Positions 45,793 to 58,918 of a stretch of 64,000 nucleotides of DNA are shown in pieces. The position numbers were made by a program, and so were the translations under genes. Below the pieces are notes generated by a model. It had not been told where the DNA came from and searched no databases. It saw only the letters and a program-made list of their open reading frames with translations. The DNA is from Begonia masoniana (taxonomy: Eukaryota > Streptophyta > Magnoliopsida > Cucurbitales > Begoniaceae), in assembly GCA_022432975.1 (NCBI GenBank), contig CM039503.1, forward strand, positions 50,881,259 to 50,945,258, given 5' to 3'. Numbering within the stretch: the stretch's first letter is position 1; each line of letters opens with the position of its first letter.

Positions 45793-48700
45793 ATGAAGAA
45801 AGATACACGGAAAATAATGTTTTTGTTTACTGGTTTTTCATTTTTAGCTCTGATGCTGAGTGCAGAAAGTTCGACAATAAAGCCTGAATGTCGAGATAGA
45901 TGTGGAAGAGTTCAGATTCCGTACCCGTTTGGAATCGGCCCTGGTTGCTACCTGAGTGAAGGATTTGCCGTTTCTTGCAACAAATCAGGAAATGATCCTG
46001 AACCGAAGCCTTTCCTGACCAGCGTGAATATCGAAATTCTTAAAATATTCGCCAATCAAAGTAGTTTCCGAGTCAACTATCCTGTGCTTTTCTCCAATTG
46101 CGGGAAGAAGAACAACAGTGAAACAGTCATCAACCTCTCCTCCACCAAGTTTGCAATATCGGACCAAGACAATCAGTTCACCGCCATGGGATGCGACAAT
46201 CTGGCTCTTCTCACAGGCCAAAACACAATCTATGGCGGTTGCGTCTCCATCTGTCTGGAGGACGTGGGACTCAATGCTTGGACGAAGAATAAAACGGATA
46301 GCTGCAACGGCATACACTGCTGCCAAACTTCGATTCCACCGCTCCTGTATAGAATCGGTGTGTCGATGCAGAGCATAAATCCGACAAGAAAAACGCTCGA
46401 TTCGAAATGCAGGTATTCTTTCATTGTGGAAAAGGAATGGTTCAACACAACCAACGTCGATCCGTTCGTCAACAACATTGATTCCGTTCCTGCGATTTTT
46501 TTTTGGCAAGTGGGAGACAGTAATTGCACAAGTGGAGCGAACCACACTCTGATTTGCGGAAAAGACGCTGGATGTTCGTCGGTGGTAGGACAGTTTGGAG
46601 GCGTCTGTAAATGTAAAGAGGGATACGAGGGGAACCCTTACTTACCTCGCGGTTGCCGTCGCCGAGGTAAATTCTCTGCTCCACTCTTTTTTTTTTATAC
46701 CCATTTTAACCCTAACAAATAAGTTTAATTTGAAAATCCTCCTAAATTAAAAACATTAACCACTCAAACCTTAAACTATCCAAAACGTAACAAATCAAAT
46801 CCATAAGTCGATTACTACCAGTTCTGAATTTACGCCGAGAACGAGGATATGATCACCCACTGTTCAGTCCAATGCATACGTAACACTTGACATATTGGGT
46901 CCGGAATTGATGTGGGGGTGGAGACCCTCGTTCAACGTATACCGCATGTGATTCGAGAATGAAGTGTCCCTACCCGGGAACAGTCTCCGTTCTCGGTGCC
47001 CGATTTGTCAAATCCCTTTGAGATGGTCCTCAATAAATGCTTTAATTAATTTATCAATAAAAATAAAGCTAGATAATATAATTGATAATAATAATATTTA
47101 CTTTTTAATTATACACTCTAATATTACTGTATAGTGTGACGATCAATCATTTATCTGACTAATATCTTATTTTAATTATTTATAATTTATTTTAATTATT
47201 ATATTAATTAATGAGTGACACATAAATGTCATGTTAAAAAATAAGATTAAAATCTATAATTAGTATGTGAAATTAGCATTATCCTAAGAAGATATACAGA
47301 GATCCAAATAACATTTTGCTAGTCATCTCGATAACCTTGAATCTCAATATTTTGGTACGAGTAAAATTAACATTCCAGCTGATTCCCTCCTCCATTCTTA
47401 TCAAACAAGTTATAGGATAAGAATATCTGCGATATCAAGCAGGATATTATGTATCGTATTTCCATTAATCTCGATATAATTTGCAAGAAGAATTGTTGAT
47501 ATTTTTGAAGAAGAGTTTAATCAATTTGTTTTGTGTTTTCAGAAATAAATTACTGCAGTCGAGAGAAGAACCCTTGCTTGCAATCGAAGACTATCTGTCA
47601 GTCAAGTCTATCCGGCCCAACTTGCATTCCTTGTCCCGACCGCTACACCATCTCCGACAACAACTGCTATCCTCCTGGCCAACAACACGCAGTAATCATC
47701 ATAGGTATTTTCCTTTATTTACACGCATTAATCTAGACATGTCTATACATATGGTAGGGCTGGACACGGGCAGGTTCGATACGGTTCTGCCCTAGAATCA
47801 AACCGAATTGTGACCCAATTTATCACAATGGAAGGAACCAATCAAATTATTAGTTATTCTTGGATTTTGGTTGATTTTTTCAAGTTTTGGGTCGGGTTGT
47901 TAGTTATTTTTGGATTCTTGGTTAACTACATTTGGGTCGGATTTTTGACTCGCGATTTAGTTCGGTTCTTGACAATTTTGACTCCTACAACCGTGATTTG
48001 AACCGTGACTAAGGTTCCACTCCATCCAAAACCAAATGCGGTTTCTCTTAAGGATGGGAACCAGATCGAACCGCTAGATCCGGTACGAACAGTAGTTCGA
48101 TCCGGTTTGTGCCCACCCAGGTATACGCTATCAAACTTACATGACGTTTATGCATTGGAACAGCATGGATAATAGATTATAATTGAAGAAAATCATCTTT
48201 CACCATCAAGATTTCTTGACACCTTGTTTGGGTCTGTGCAGGTTGCAGTGTTGGATTTGGGGGGATATTTCTTGTGATATTTTCATGGTGGTTGTTCAGG
48301 CTACTGCAAAGAAGAAGGATGAAGAAACAAAAAGAGACGTTCTTCAAAAGAAATGGAGGTTTATTGCTTCAACAACTCTCTGCAACCGAGACCGGCATAA
48401 AAAAATCGAGAATATTTTCCGCAGAAGAGCTGATGAAGGCCACAGATCAATACAACGAGAATCGAATTCTAGGGAAAGGAGGCCAAGGCACCGTCTTCAA
48501 AGGGATGATGACGGACGGACAGATCGTCGCCGTTAAAAAGTCGAAGATCGAAAACAACAGCCTCCTCGAGCAGTTCATCAACGAGGTTGTCATCTTGTCT
48601 CAAATCAACCATAGGAATGTCGTCAAGCTCCTGGGGTTTTGTTTAGAAAGCGAAGTTCCTCTTCTTGTCTACGAGTTCATTCAAAATGGAACTCTATTCC

Positions 48701-49437
48701 AGCATTTGCACGAGCCCAACGAGGACTTCCCATTTACATGGAACATGCGATTGAGAATCGCGGTCGAGATCGCATCCGCTCTTTCCTACCTCCACTCGGC
48801 CGCCTCAATCCCGATATATCACCGAGATATCAAGTCGACGAACATTCTCCTAGACGAAAAATACGTCGCGAAAGTTTCCGATTTCGGAGCATCGAAATCT
48901 TTCGCGGTTGATCAAACCCACATGACAACTAAAGTACAAGGAACTTTCGGGTATCTAGACCCCGAATACTTCCAATCAAATCAGTTCACAGAAAAGAGCG
49001 ACGTATACAGCTTCGGCGTTGTTTTGACCGAGCTTCTAACGGGGCAGAAGCCGATATCGTCGATGAGATCAGAAGAAGAAAAGAACTTAACTGCAATGTT
49101 CCTAAGACTCATGAAGGAGGATCGTCTTAAGGAAATTCTTGATCCGAGAATATCAAAAGACGGGAAGGAAGAAGCGATGTTGTCGGTCGGGAAGCTTGCG
49201 AAAAGGTGTCTGAAATTGAACGGGAAGAAGAGACCGACCATGAAAGAAGTTGCAGTCGAGTTGGAAATGATTAGATCTCAAATTACAGTGGTTGAAAGAG
49301 AAGAAACTGGTGATCGGATTGAGGAGGAAGACGATTATGGTGTGGTTGAAATAGCCATGGATGCAGCAAGCAAGGAAACTGGGGCAACCTCCATTTCAGC
49401 ACATTCTACTTCACAGCCATTACAGTTCAGTGACTAA
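45793..49437 (+). CDS. WAK-B: wall-associated receptor kinase-like protein, intact (3 exons)
   Basis: Exons 45793-46666, 47543-47704 and 48242-49437 join in phase to 743 codons plus stop. Residues 1-24 look like a signal peptide ([18 protein letters not shown]). About 33-135 is the galacturonan-binding WAK domain ([20 protein letters not shown]). Then come cysteine-rich sequence and two EGF-like modules ([20 protein letters not shown] in exon 1; YCSREKNPC to NNCYPP in exon 2). A membrane span lies at about 340-367. The kinase has glycine loop [11 protein letters not shown] (423-433), Lys444, HRD with Asp541, and DFG with Asp559. It is probably a plasma-membrane receptor for pectin fragments with a cytosolic Ser/Thr kinase. 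Start: the first in-frame ATG, giving a clean signal peptide. Splice sites are GT-AG. Intron 2 holds a hAT-like block. Confidence 0.93.
47755..48120. mobile_element. Possible hAT-like insertion in WAK-B intron 2
   Basis: The same 366-bp block as at 33274-33637, TAGGGCTGGACACGGG to TTTGTGCCCACCCAG. It is shared by both paralogues at the same place, so it is older than the duplication. The element class is uncertain because no clear TSD is seen. Confidence 0.4.
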
Positions 49438-49964
49438 AACATTATTAGTAGTTTGGATTTTTTTTTTTCTTTCTTCTTCTTATTATTGTCATGCTTGAAA
49501 ATATGTTAAATTAATGAATAATGTAAATTTTATTTTCTAATTCTTCTTTGATGACCACGTGTCAAAATTTAATTAGTATAATTAATTTAATAAATTACAA
49601 ACTGTTAAAATAAATCATTAATTACACTTATATTGATAGAGTCTATTCTCTCTGAACAATCATCTATCTCTCTATAATATTACGATATAATAATATTATG
49701 TTTATTATTTTATTACTTAATTTAAACATATTTGATATACCTTCACTGCACCTTTGATATTTGATGTGATTTGTGCTTCGTTCTAACAGCCATGAAGGAT
49801 AGTCCCTGTAAGCTTAATTGGACCTCAAAAACCTCCATTGTTGACAGAGCTTCTAAACCGTAGACAATACAATATACCTTTCAATCTATCCGTGATAGTT
49901 TGAAGCACATAACTTTTGGAATTCCTCATAGATGTTCAGTTTGAACGAAAGCTAAGATGGGGTT
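49438..49964. other. Spacer between WAK-B and dikinase fragment B
   Basis: 527 bp, AT-rich, tail-to-tail as in block A, with no coding sequence. The poly-T/CTT tract after the WAK stop (49459-49485) and the middle 150 bases differ from block A. Confidence 0.55.
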
Positions 49965-51945
49965 TTACAGTGGTTGCGGACGGGTCTGGACGATGAAGAT
50001 ATCTTTGCCGACGACACATCCTTCGACGTCCTGGGCACAACCAAACTTCTGTTCGAGGAAAAAACCGACAGCCGACAGACGCTGACCAAGTTGATGGCGA
50101 AAGATGGGATCTACAGTCAATGGTTTCTTACTGTAATCGACCGTCAACCGGATCACTTCACCATCCGCGGGACCTGATCATAAAACCACCAGTTCCTCAC
50201 TGAAGTTTGCAAATGCTAGGGTTCAAACGAGGCCGTCAAATTTCCCAGATGACAAACGCCAGGGCGTTCCACGAGTGCCGGAAGCCAGAGTTTCGCCGAG
50301 TCCGGAAGCAATCTCGGCCTCAATGGATTTGTTATCTCGGTCGGTTGGGCTGAGAGTGTGTAACACAAAGGATAAGTCCGGTGAGAGCATTTCTTGAACC
50401 AGAACTGCCATTGAAGCTTCATTTTGAGGTACTCCGGAAGCTCGGCGACTCAGAACCGCTCTACGAGTATATAATGAAGCCCATACACGACTAACGGCAT
50501 TTCCAAACACTACCGGATTTGAAGGACTGACATTAGGAATCGATTCGTAAAGTCCAGCTGCAGACATTCCAGCCAGATCTTCGACATTAGCACTAGATCG
50601 AACGATTAACCGTGCTTTGCCGGAAAATATTCTCCCTAAGCTATCGATGATCTGCTTTGGAACCTGGAGAGATGATATCAGTTCCTGGAGGTTGGAGCAG
50701 AGTTTATCGAGCTCACCGCCTTCGAGCTAGGCCATTTCTACCTGGTCCATTAAAGACTTGAAAGATTCCGTTGATCCGCTCTGCTCTACCGCCATCCATT
50801 TTTGCCTTATTTTTGCAACAACTTACTCGGGTCGTCTCCCTCTGAATGGATGAGAGAGAGAGAAAAATGACCTAGTTTATATGACGTGAAATAAAATTTA
50901 CCTAACCGGAGTAAGGAGTTTTAACAGATGATCGGAGAGGATCAATCAGCCCGAAAGACTCGATTCCAGATGAATTAGCAGCTGAAAGATTTGTTGCAGA
51001 ATTATCAGTGTTCTTATCGGGTAACGAAACCAAATTAACACCCGTCGAGGACGCTTCAAACCTGCATAAACTCCGAAGGTAGGACCCGTATAAATATGAA
51101 AGAGAACTCAATAGTGAGGCTAATTTTTCAAAACAAAATCACAGAGAAAACGTGTAAATGACCTCACAAATTGTCCACTAAGTTTCTTAATATCAGCAAC
51201 TCTGTCATCGTCTTCACAAGTCACAAAAACAACTTTCTCCTGTACAACCCATTGAGATCATTATTCTTCAAAATTATAAACAAATATTAAATTCATTTAA
51301 AAAAAACAAAGAGGACTTGCTTGTCTAGCCCGAACACCCAGATGAGATAAGTGAGGGAGCTCTTGTAGAAGGACAATGCCCACTATGTTACTTCCAGCAA
51401 ATCTAAACAATACCATAGACCTGGAACCCTAAAATCTCTCTAAACAAGACGCAACAACAACATTCACAACGATAATTCATGCTCTCCACTTTTCTCCCTA
51501 TATAGTCAAGCAACCTCCCTCACAACAATAACTAACTCTGCCACATCACCCTTTTAAGTTTCTAATCTACCCTCACTTCTTCTGGTATTATTTCATTCTC
51601 AACAGCTTTGTCCCTCCAACTGAAAAGTGCAAACAACAATCTAAACTGTTTACTAGTAGTACATGTTCATTTTGCAACAGCTAACCTAAGATTATCCCAC
51701 AAAGCACCACACTCTGTCACAAAATGTCCTAAAAAAGATCAACGTTAGGACTTCATCAATTCTTAGAGAATGTCTAAGATGCTAAAATTCTATTTGAAAA
51801 CGTATAATTGTTTAAACGCATCGCACAATTTCCAGCTATTTCAACGGAATTAAAAATAAGTAAAACCTCCTCATCTCCATCAGCTTTGTCAACCACGAGT
51901 ATTATAGGTCCTTCAGATGCTGGTAGAGACCCAGGGATAATGCTC
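49965..51945 (-). pseudogene. PWD: Phosphoglucan, water dikinase C-terminal fragment (copy B), more decayed
   Basis: Same fragment as 35411-38296. Pieces are about 51945-51863, a partial 51398-51322, 51242-51165, 51060-50902 and 50795-49965. The last exon has a stop at FDGLV*TLAFANF (about 50234) and another at VEMA*LEGG (about 50727). The exon with SVKGVPAGG and the start of the last exon are deleted, joining MAVEQS directly to intron-derived sequence. Part of the [14 protein letters not shown] exon is lost as well. The copy is clearly non-functional and further gone than copy A. Confidence 0.88.
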
Positions 51946-53426
51946 TCCACCTGAAAACAAAATTACAATTATTTACAAATTTAAGGATATAGATTACACA
52001 AAGAGGTAGATTAAAAATAAATGCAACAATTGATTCATGTTGTAGCGTGTAGGCCGTGGAAGTTTAATCAAGGAAACTTCTGCTCCACGTTTGCTTGAGT
52101 TTATCTAGATAGGGGAATCTCTTTTCTTCAACATGGTTTAACAGGCAATTTAAAAATCAAATGTAAAATAAAAGGATAGAGTACAATTTAAATCATCAAC
52201 TTTGAAGATCTGTTCAACTTAAATTTTATACTTTATCTGTGAACAAAATGAATCTCAAATTTTAGGATTTGTTCAACTTAAACGCTGAACTTTTTTTCTT
52301 TAAATAAAAATAAACTTCAAACTTTACACCGTGAAAAAATTACACCCTACTTAGTTTTGCTCTGACCGTAACCAAATTGAACCGCCAACAAGCCCTTGAC
52401 CTCCTATTCTCTATTATATTAGTTAAGGGTGCAATGAACTTTAATTGTAAAAAGGTATAAAGATCGGAATATTATAATATTTATATATTTTTAAGAATTT
52501 AATTTTAAAAATTACAAAAAACGAACAAAACCAAGTTTAACCCAACCAAAACTGACCCAAAACCGACCCAAAACCAACTCCAACCAAGTCCAATTCTACG
52601 TCAATGTCCATGCCTAAACATGCATGTTCAAATATCAAAAATATGTAATAAAATAATAAAACAATAATACGAAAATAACATAGATTTTGTGAAGTAGGGT
52701 CGTAGCCAAAATGTTGAAAACGCGGTATTTTCTTTTACTTCGCTTCCGAGAGGTTAGGGTTTATCGAAATTTTCTAATATTCCAATAATATCATGCTTAA
52801 ACAAAACCTTGGTGTCAAATTCCCACTTAAGTAAATTCAATTTCAGAAGAATTTGGACAAAATTTTCTTAAGTGTGGTCTTAGGTCAGATCGGGTCGAAA
52901 TTTAGATTGGTTTGGATGACTTTCAGAATTTTACTGCCCAAATAAAATATTGGATATTAATTTTCCACTTTAATAAATCCATTTCAAAAGGATTTAGACA
53001 GAAATTCCTTACTGATAAAATTTTAGCTAGTTCGGTATGATTCGAGACAGAATTTGGGTCGGGTCTGGTTCAGTTGGATTGGATCTGGTTCGGCTGAACC
53101 TGTTCGGTGTGCTGGGCCGATTCGGTTGGACTTAAGTGAACTGGTTCGATCTGGTCTTTTAAAAGAACCCAATCTCTCAGACTTCGTATTTCGCCCGTTT
53201 GAGTTCTGTCGAGAGAAAGGGAGAGTGAAACAGAGAGAGTTACAGAGTGAGAGAGTTAAGGACAACGAGAAAGAAATCTTATGCCGCTAATGGGAGTTCG
53301 CTTGATCTGAAAAAGTTTCTCGTTGTCGCAAAGTGAAGCTCGATTGAGAGGGATTTCATCGCGTCGTAGAGGCTCGCTACGTCGGAGACTGATGTGATTA
53401 ATCTTCTATGTTTGAAGTACTTGAAG
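51946..53426. other. Non-coding sequence of block B up to the retrotransposon
   Basis: Parallel to 38297-39734, with small indels (for example an extra repeat of the AAATTTTA/GTTCAACTTAAA phrase near 52250). No coding sequence is supported. Confidence 0.6.
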
Positions 53427-55934
53427 TGTAACACCCGGTCCTTCGGGTTTACGGGATTTTAGAATATAATGGTATTTTTATAAATATGTCGAATTTATCT
53501 CGTTTTGTGAACGGGAAGTTCTATTGGAGCTCTATGAATGAATTGGAGTCTCTGGAGGAATAAGAGAATTTTTGGAGATGTGACGACGGTTTTACGGGTT
53601 TTGATATCTCTCGTAATATAAAGGGTATTTTAGTAAACTAGGTCCGTTTTGTAAACAGAAAGTTTTATTAGAACCCTAATAATTTATATGGATTTTTAGA
53701 GAAATATGGAAATTTCTGAAATTCAATAGTGTGACGCTCGGGTTTTCGTTTTTAACCTTATGGCGTTCTAATTCGTAAAAATAGTAAATTAAGTCCGTTT
53801 TACGAACGGAAGGTTTTATTTGAGCCCTAGTAATAAGTTGGAATTATTGGTGAAATAAGAAAATTTAGAGAAACTGAATCGATAGTCGAATAACGGGATA
53901 AATGAAAAATCATAAGAAGGGGCAATATGGTAATTTAGCTAATCAAATTCATTAAAATTGCAAAGCCCTTTTCTCTCCCACACTTAACGTTTTTCTCTCC
54001 TCTCTCTCTGGCGACTTCTCTTCTCCAGGCGACGAATCCTCCACGGTTCTTCACCGATTTCTCCTCCAATCGATCAATCTTCTTCACGTTTCCTTCTCCA
54101 AACAACGTCCTAGGTACGATTCTATAGTTTTTCGGCGTTAGTTCTCGATTTCTAGGTCGTTAAATGGTTAGGGTTTCGATAGGTTTTCGTCAAATTAGCC
54201 GGGTTATGTTAGAAACAGTTAGGTATCGCCCTATTTATGATTATTGAGCGTTGTTGAGCGAAATAATGGATGTATTTGGCGTTTTGGTTAAAAATAGGGT
54301 ATTTGAAGCTTTGGAGAACTCCATTAATGGAGGTTTATGAATGTCAAGCACGAATTGCTCGACGAAATGCCCGAGTGAAGTTAATTAGAATTTTAGAAAA
54401 TTTCTTTTAGTTAGGAGTTCTGTTAGTTTACGAAATTTCATGGTTTAGGCTCGATTTTAACAAAGGACGTTGTGAAATGTTCTAGGTTAACAAAGCCCAC
54501 AGATGGAGCTCGGTGCGCTAAGAATGACATGTAAGTGCTCGTGACTTACTGTGGCCAATAGGCCTACACCATATGTCGTGTTTCTTTTTTAAGGATATTT
54601 GGTGCAATGTATGTTTTTACGCATTGGATGGGTAGTTTAGGTTTAGTTGTTTTATAGGTTATGCTTTTGTGTTGTTTTGATGGTATACACGTGCTTTGTG
54701 TTTATGTTACGTATTAAATTGCCATGCATCATCGTTTTACAAATGTCATGAAAAATGGATTTATGTATGAAGTTCATGAAAGAAAATGAAATGAGAGGAC
54801 TTAAATAGACGACTAAAATGAGATGACTGAGACGACTGAGACGACTAAGACGACTGATACAGAATGATAAATAAAATGAATGGACGGAATTAATGAAAAT
54901 TGCATATACATGTTCATGTACTGTCATTTACGTAGAATTTACTGAGATTTATCTCATAGGCGTCTTTATGGTGTAAGTGAACTCGAAGCAGGTGAGGAAG
55001 ACGTTTCTCTGCTTGATGAACACGCAGGTTGAAGAAGGGTGCCCATGGGAGTGCGCTGAACAGTCGACGCGATTTTGACCCGTGGGAATCCGAGTATAGG
55101 TATTTTGGGTAGGTTGAATGGAAATGATATGAAAATTGCACAGAATGGTCATTTTAGGTTGATTAGAAAAACTAGTTTGATTAAATTAAATTGATGACGT
55201 TTTCTAGATAGTTTTATGGAAAAATGTATACAATGATTAGTTGTTTGATGTTAATGTTAGGGTATTAGAATGTATAGAAAGTGAAGTTTTTAATTCAGAA
55301 ATATACTGGAACTGCTTGGAATTGTTTTGAGTATTTTAAACTTATAGGGATACGCTCGATTTTTAGAGCGACCCATGCAGTTGGTTTTCATGAATTTTCA
55401 CTACGTTTTCAGATACGTTTTTAAGTCGGGTTTTGAGGTTTAATGTGTTTGAAGGGTTGGAGATGTTGGGGAATATGTTGAAGTAGGTTTATGGGTGAAA
55501 TGTGGGTGGAAGAAATGTAGAAGAGTGAAAAAAAAGGGAAATAAAGGGAGAAGTTTTGTGAACAGTACTGTAGCAGTATTGTTCATTCGGGAAGAAAAAC
55601 AAGAGGAGCAGTCGATCGATCGGCAAAGTACTGTAGTAGTACTGTTCATCCGAAAAAAAAAAGAATTTGTTTAAATTTTGACTTTTCAAAACACGTTTCG
55701 ACCCGACCTTTCACGATACTTTTTAAACGTATTTTACAAGCGTACCCCACATATTTTAAAAAATTTTAAAGGCTCAAAAACCGAGTCGACGTTTTATCAA
55801 AAAATGGTTTTAGCCTCGTTTAAATGTTTTTATAAGCTGAAAAATTTTACGCCAAAAAATGTCTAAGTCAAAGCCAACGTCAAATAAAGTTTTGTGACGA
55901 CCCGGAAAGGGGTTTCAGGTTTTGGGTCGTTACA
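53427..55934 (+). repeat. 5' LTR, family C
   Basis: 2508 bp, TGTAACACCCGG to GGGTCGTTACA. It contains an internal repeat of the start region (AGTCCGTTTTACGAACGGAAGG-type phrases, three times within 53500-53850), a CT-rich tract (53985-54030), donor-like TAG|GTACG (54111), TCTAG|...|GTAAGT (54481-54536), AGGCCTACACCATATG (54561), a GAGACGACT microsatellite (54824-54860), and the hairpin GAACAGTACTG-TAG-CAGTACTGTTC (about 55560). Confidence 0.9.
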
Positions 55935-55938
55935 ATAG

Positions 55939-55951
55939 TTGGTATCAGAGC
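55939..55951 (+). other. Primer-binding site, initiator-Met tRNA type
   Basis: TTGGTATCAGAGC lies shortly after the 5' LTR end. Confidence 0.88.
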
Positions 55952-56023
55952 TCCTGGGTTTTAAAATCGGTTCTATAGACTGCTCGACTGCGTAAGCCAC
56001 TACACGGACATGCTTCTTCAACT

Positions 56024-56096
56024 GTAAGTATGTTTTTAAGGTTTCTTTGTTTTGATTTCTTAGAATTGCTGTCTTTAACTTTTATAGGTTTACAAA
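56024..56096 (+). other. Possible 5'-leader intron upstream of gag
   Basis: AACT|GTAAGTATG (donor at 56024) and a T-rich TTTTATAG|GT (acceptor, about 56088) flank about 65 bases just before the gag ATG at 56097. The length is near the minimum for plant introns. The donor is conserved in family A. Confidence 0.4.
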
Positions 56097-57150
56097 ATGG
56101 TGCATAGAGGGAATGATAGAGATGAAAGAGACGACACCATAGATCAACTTAGAGAGTTCATTGCCTAACAATCCCAACACCTCGACCGACAAGCGCAACA
56201 TATAGACAGACAATCACAACAGCTCGATACACTTATAAACCGTGAAAGCCTTAGAACTCATGAGGCGGTGGCTCCTAGTAACCATGGAATGGAGAGGTTT
56301 CAGAGGCTACGGCCTCCAATTTTTAATGGACAGTCTTCGAACCCCTCTATTGCTGAGGAGTGTGTTCGAACCATGGAAGATATGCTTGGGTATGCTAAAA
56401 TTGAGGACGGAGAGAAAGTTATATGCGCCACTTTTCACTTAGCCTCCGATGCTCGGTTTTGGTGGGATTCCATCAAGGCAACCACCTTTAAAATCGTGTT
56501 TTACAACAAGTACTTCAGCCGTACAGTACGGGAGGCTAAGATGATGGAGTTCACGCAGTTATGGCAGACTGGTTCAGTTGCCGAATATGTTAGGAGGTTT
56601 GAGGCCCTATCTCGGTTTGCACCACGCATGGTGAATGATAACGAGGACAAGGTGCGTTGATTTATACAAGGACTAAATCCGGAGATCCAGAAAAGCGTCA
56701 TCATATCAGGGGTGTGGAATGTGCCCTGTGCAGAGATTGTGGCTAAGACTTTGGAGTTCGAAGCCGCGGAGCAAACATGTGTCAAACCGAGGGAGCCTGC
56801 TAGGGGGTTCTCTCAAGAAATTCAGCCTCTACCTCAGAACGAGGGCTGGCAGCCAAGAGGGCAACAACAACAGCAACAAAGAGGCGTTAAGAGGCCTTAT
56901 GACGAAAAGGGCGACCAGAGAAAAGGAAAGCAAATCCAAGAGTCTACTGAGAGGCCCGTATGCCCGAAGTGCCAGAATGCCCATTTTGGTGCTTGTAGAT
57001 TGGGGACGGACCGATGTTTTTGAAGTGGCGGGATGGGCCACTACACCCATAATTGTCTAAGAATGGTTACCGATCAAAAGAGGGTTGCCCCGAAGGTATT
57101 TGTCTTCATTGAGCTTTGTGACGTTGATGATGAGGCCAGACCTTCATTTA
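56097..57150 (+). pseudogene. gag: gag of the family C element, with stops and a small deletion
   Basis: Starts MVHRGNDRDERDDTIDQL. Stops occur at about 56166 (FIA*QSQ), 56658 and 57020 (CF*SGG, in the zinc knuckle), and a short gap lies after IKATT. Matches include FQRLRPPIFNGQSSNPSIAE, LASDARFWWDSI, FYNKYFSRTVREAKMMEF and WQTGSVAEYVRRFEALSRF. The C-terminus is glutamine-rich, with CPKCQNAHFGACRLG and GHYTHNC. It encodes a dead capsid protein related to the family A gag at 9015. Confidence 0.88.
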
Positions 57151-58904
57151 TTCCAGGTATAGTTTTATCTTATCTGTTAATGAAATGAAGGACATAAGAA
57201 TAGAAATGTAGTATAGAGTGAAGATTTGAAGGTAATAATTGTGCGATAGATAAAAGTAAGCTTCAAAATAGAGAGGTAAGAGAATAGTAGGAACATCGAT
57301 GAGAAGATAGTAGGTTAAATACAGGACGATATAGACCTTATAGAAAGAGAGTTATGCATTAATGAGACTAGCCTGACTTAACCACAAGAAGTTGTGCACT
57401 TAGAATTTAGTTACCATTAGAGGGATACAACTTATGAGATATAAGATTTAAATGGATAGAAACTAGACCCTAGTTGACAAACCTTTGATGTTTTAGAATA
57501 TGATGAATCAAAGAGAAGTTTGAAGCTTAGATGTTAAACGTATCAAGGGATGCTCTAGATCGTTAAGGTATAATTAGTGTGTTTAAGCAAATAGGACAAT
57601 ATAGTAGAGATTTGAATAACCTAGATCTATGAGAAGTTTGGAGTATCGGGACAAATGTAGCATTCAAAAGTTTAGTTTAAGTAGATTGTTGAAGAGGTAT
57701 GCAAAGTGTCGATTTCTTTTGCAAAGGAGTGTAAGTATCGACCAATATCGATGAGGAAAATAAGGAGAATAAGGATTTGCATAGAAATCATTCAAGTAAA
57801 CTTAGAAGTGAAGCCATGTTAAAAAATTTCAAAGGTTCGTCTGATATCTAACAAAGTCGAGGCCAATGAGTACATGAACGATTTAAGGTTAGAGTGAATG
57901 GTTTAGATCAAATCAATGGTGAAATTTAGAAACTTGACTGTATTCGGAGTTTATAAAGACTTGAGTAAGACAAATGAAGCGTAATGTAGATAATATGAGA
58001 ATTTCAGTTAAGGACATAACGAGAGAGCTCGTTAATGTAGCTTAGAAGGAAACGTGATGTTTATAGGATTTTAATTACAAAGGAACCAGGATCTTAAAAG
58101 AGTAGCGACTTTAGCTCCCAGTTGAATTCATCGAGACCTTGAGATATTTTGATGATTTAGTTTGCAAGGTATAGCAATGGGAACTTAGTTGAGAAGCCTA
58201 CACCGAAATAGTCGCCAACAATCGACGAGTTGCCCAAGAAAGTATGTGACCAAGAGATACTATTGATAAAATAGATTATGAGGGATTATTACTAGAGAAA
58301 AATATAGAAAATTGAGTTGGCCTGCATTCCGACTACGGACAGAGTCGATGAAATTATGCAGAAGTTTGGGTTACAGCCCATGAGTTGAAAGAAATTTTTA
58401 GACGATATTCGGTCTAGCTGACATTGGGAAGCTTAGGTATAGCTATGATCTAAATGAACAGCTGAGGAAGATGTTGTTGAAAGAAAACTTTGAAGTTAGC
58501 ATTATTAGGAGATTTAATCTGTGAGTGATTTAGTGAAGGTCGATGCATGCGCAAGTTTTAAGGTCACCGAATATGCCGTTGGGCTATCTAATTGGAGATT
58601 TAGAAATTGATAGCGCTCAATACTTGAGTAAGGACGTGTTCAATCCAATTGAGAGTAGGGAATGCGATTTTGAGATTAATGTTGAAGAGTATGGGTTAGG
58701 AGTTTGGTTTAAAACTATAGAGATTAACCCTGAGTATAAGATAGAACCAAAGTTTCCAACGAGGATTTTAATTAGTTTTAGAGATGGAGAAAAGACATTC
58801 GAAAAGAACAGAGCAATTATAAATTGAAGTATAAGGCTGCACGACATGAGACGATAATGTCAAGGACTATAAGCTAAGTCAAATTTTGAGGACAAAATTT
58901 TAAT
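57151..58904. other. Unrecognised purine-rich filler in place of polymerase
   Basis: About 1.75 kb. Just after gag there is a trace of protease start (PSFIPGIVLS). The remainder is A/G-rich on the plus strand, full of stops, and shows no RT, RNase H or integrase motif by eye. A 94-codon frame at 58543-58827 (start MHAQVLRSPNMPLGY) matches nothing I know. It is either a captured sequence or polymerase decayed beyond recognition. Confidence 0.5.
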
Positions 58905-58918
58905 TAAGGTGGATGAAA
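58905..58918 (+). other. Polypurine tract of the family C element
   Basis: AAGGTGGATGAAA directly before the 3' LTR, after the phrase TTTTGAGGACAAAATTTTAA shared with family A. Confidence 0.7.

Larger units (their letters stand above)
44891..53426. repeat. Duplication block B (continues at 63754-64000)
   Basis: Homologous to 26631-39977. Differences from block A: no chromovirus in intron 1; a full WAK exon 1; loss of about 700 bp in the dikinase fragment (equivalent of 36242-36960) and of 37565-37745; and a 10.3-kb retrotransposon at 53427. Confidence 0.85.

Noticed and set aside
45985..46545. 186-codon minus-strand frame
   Set aside because: Antisense of WAK-B exon 1.
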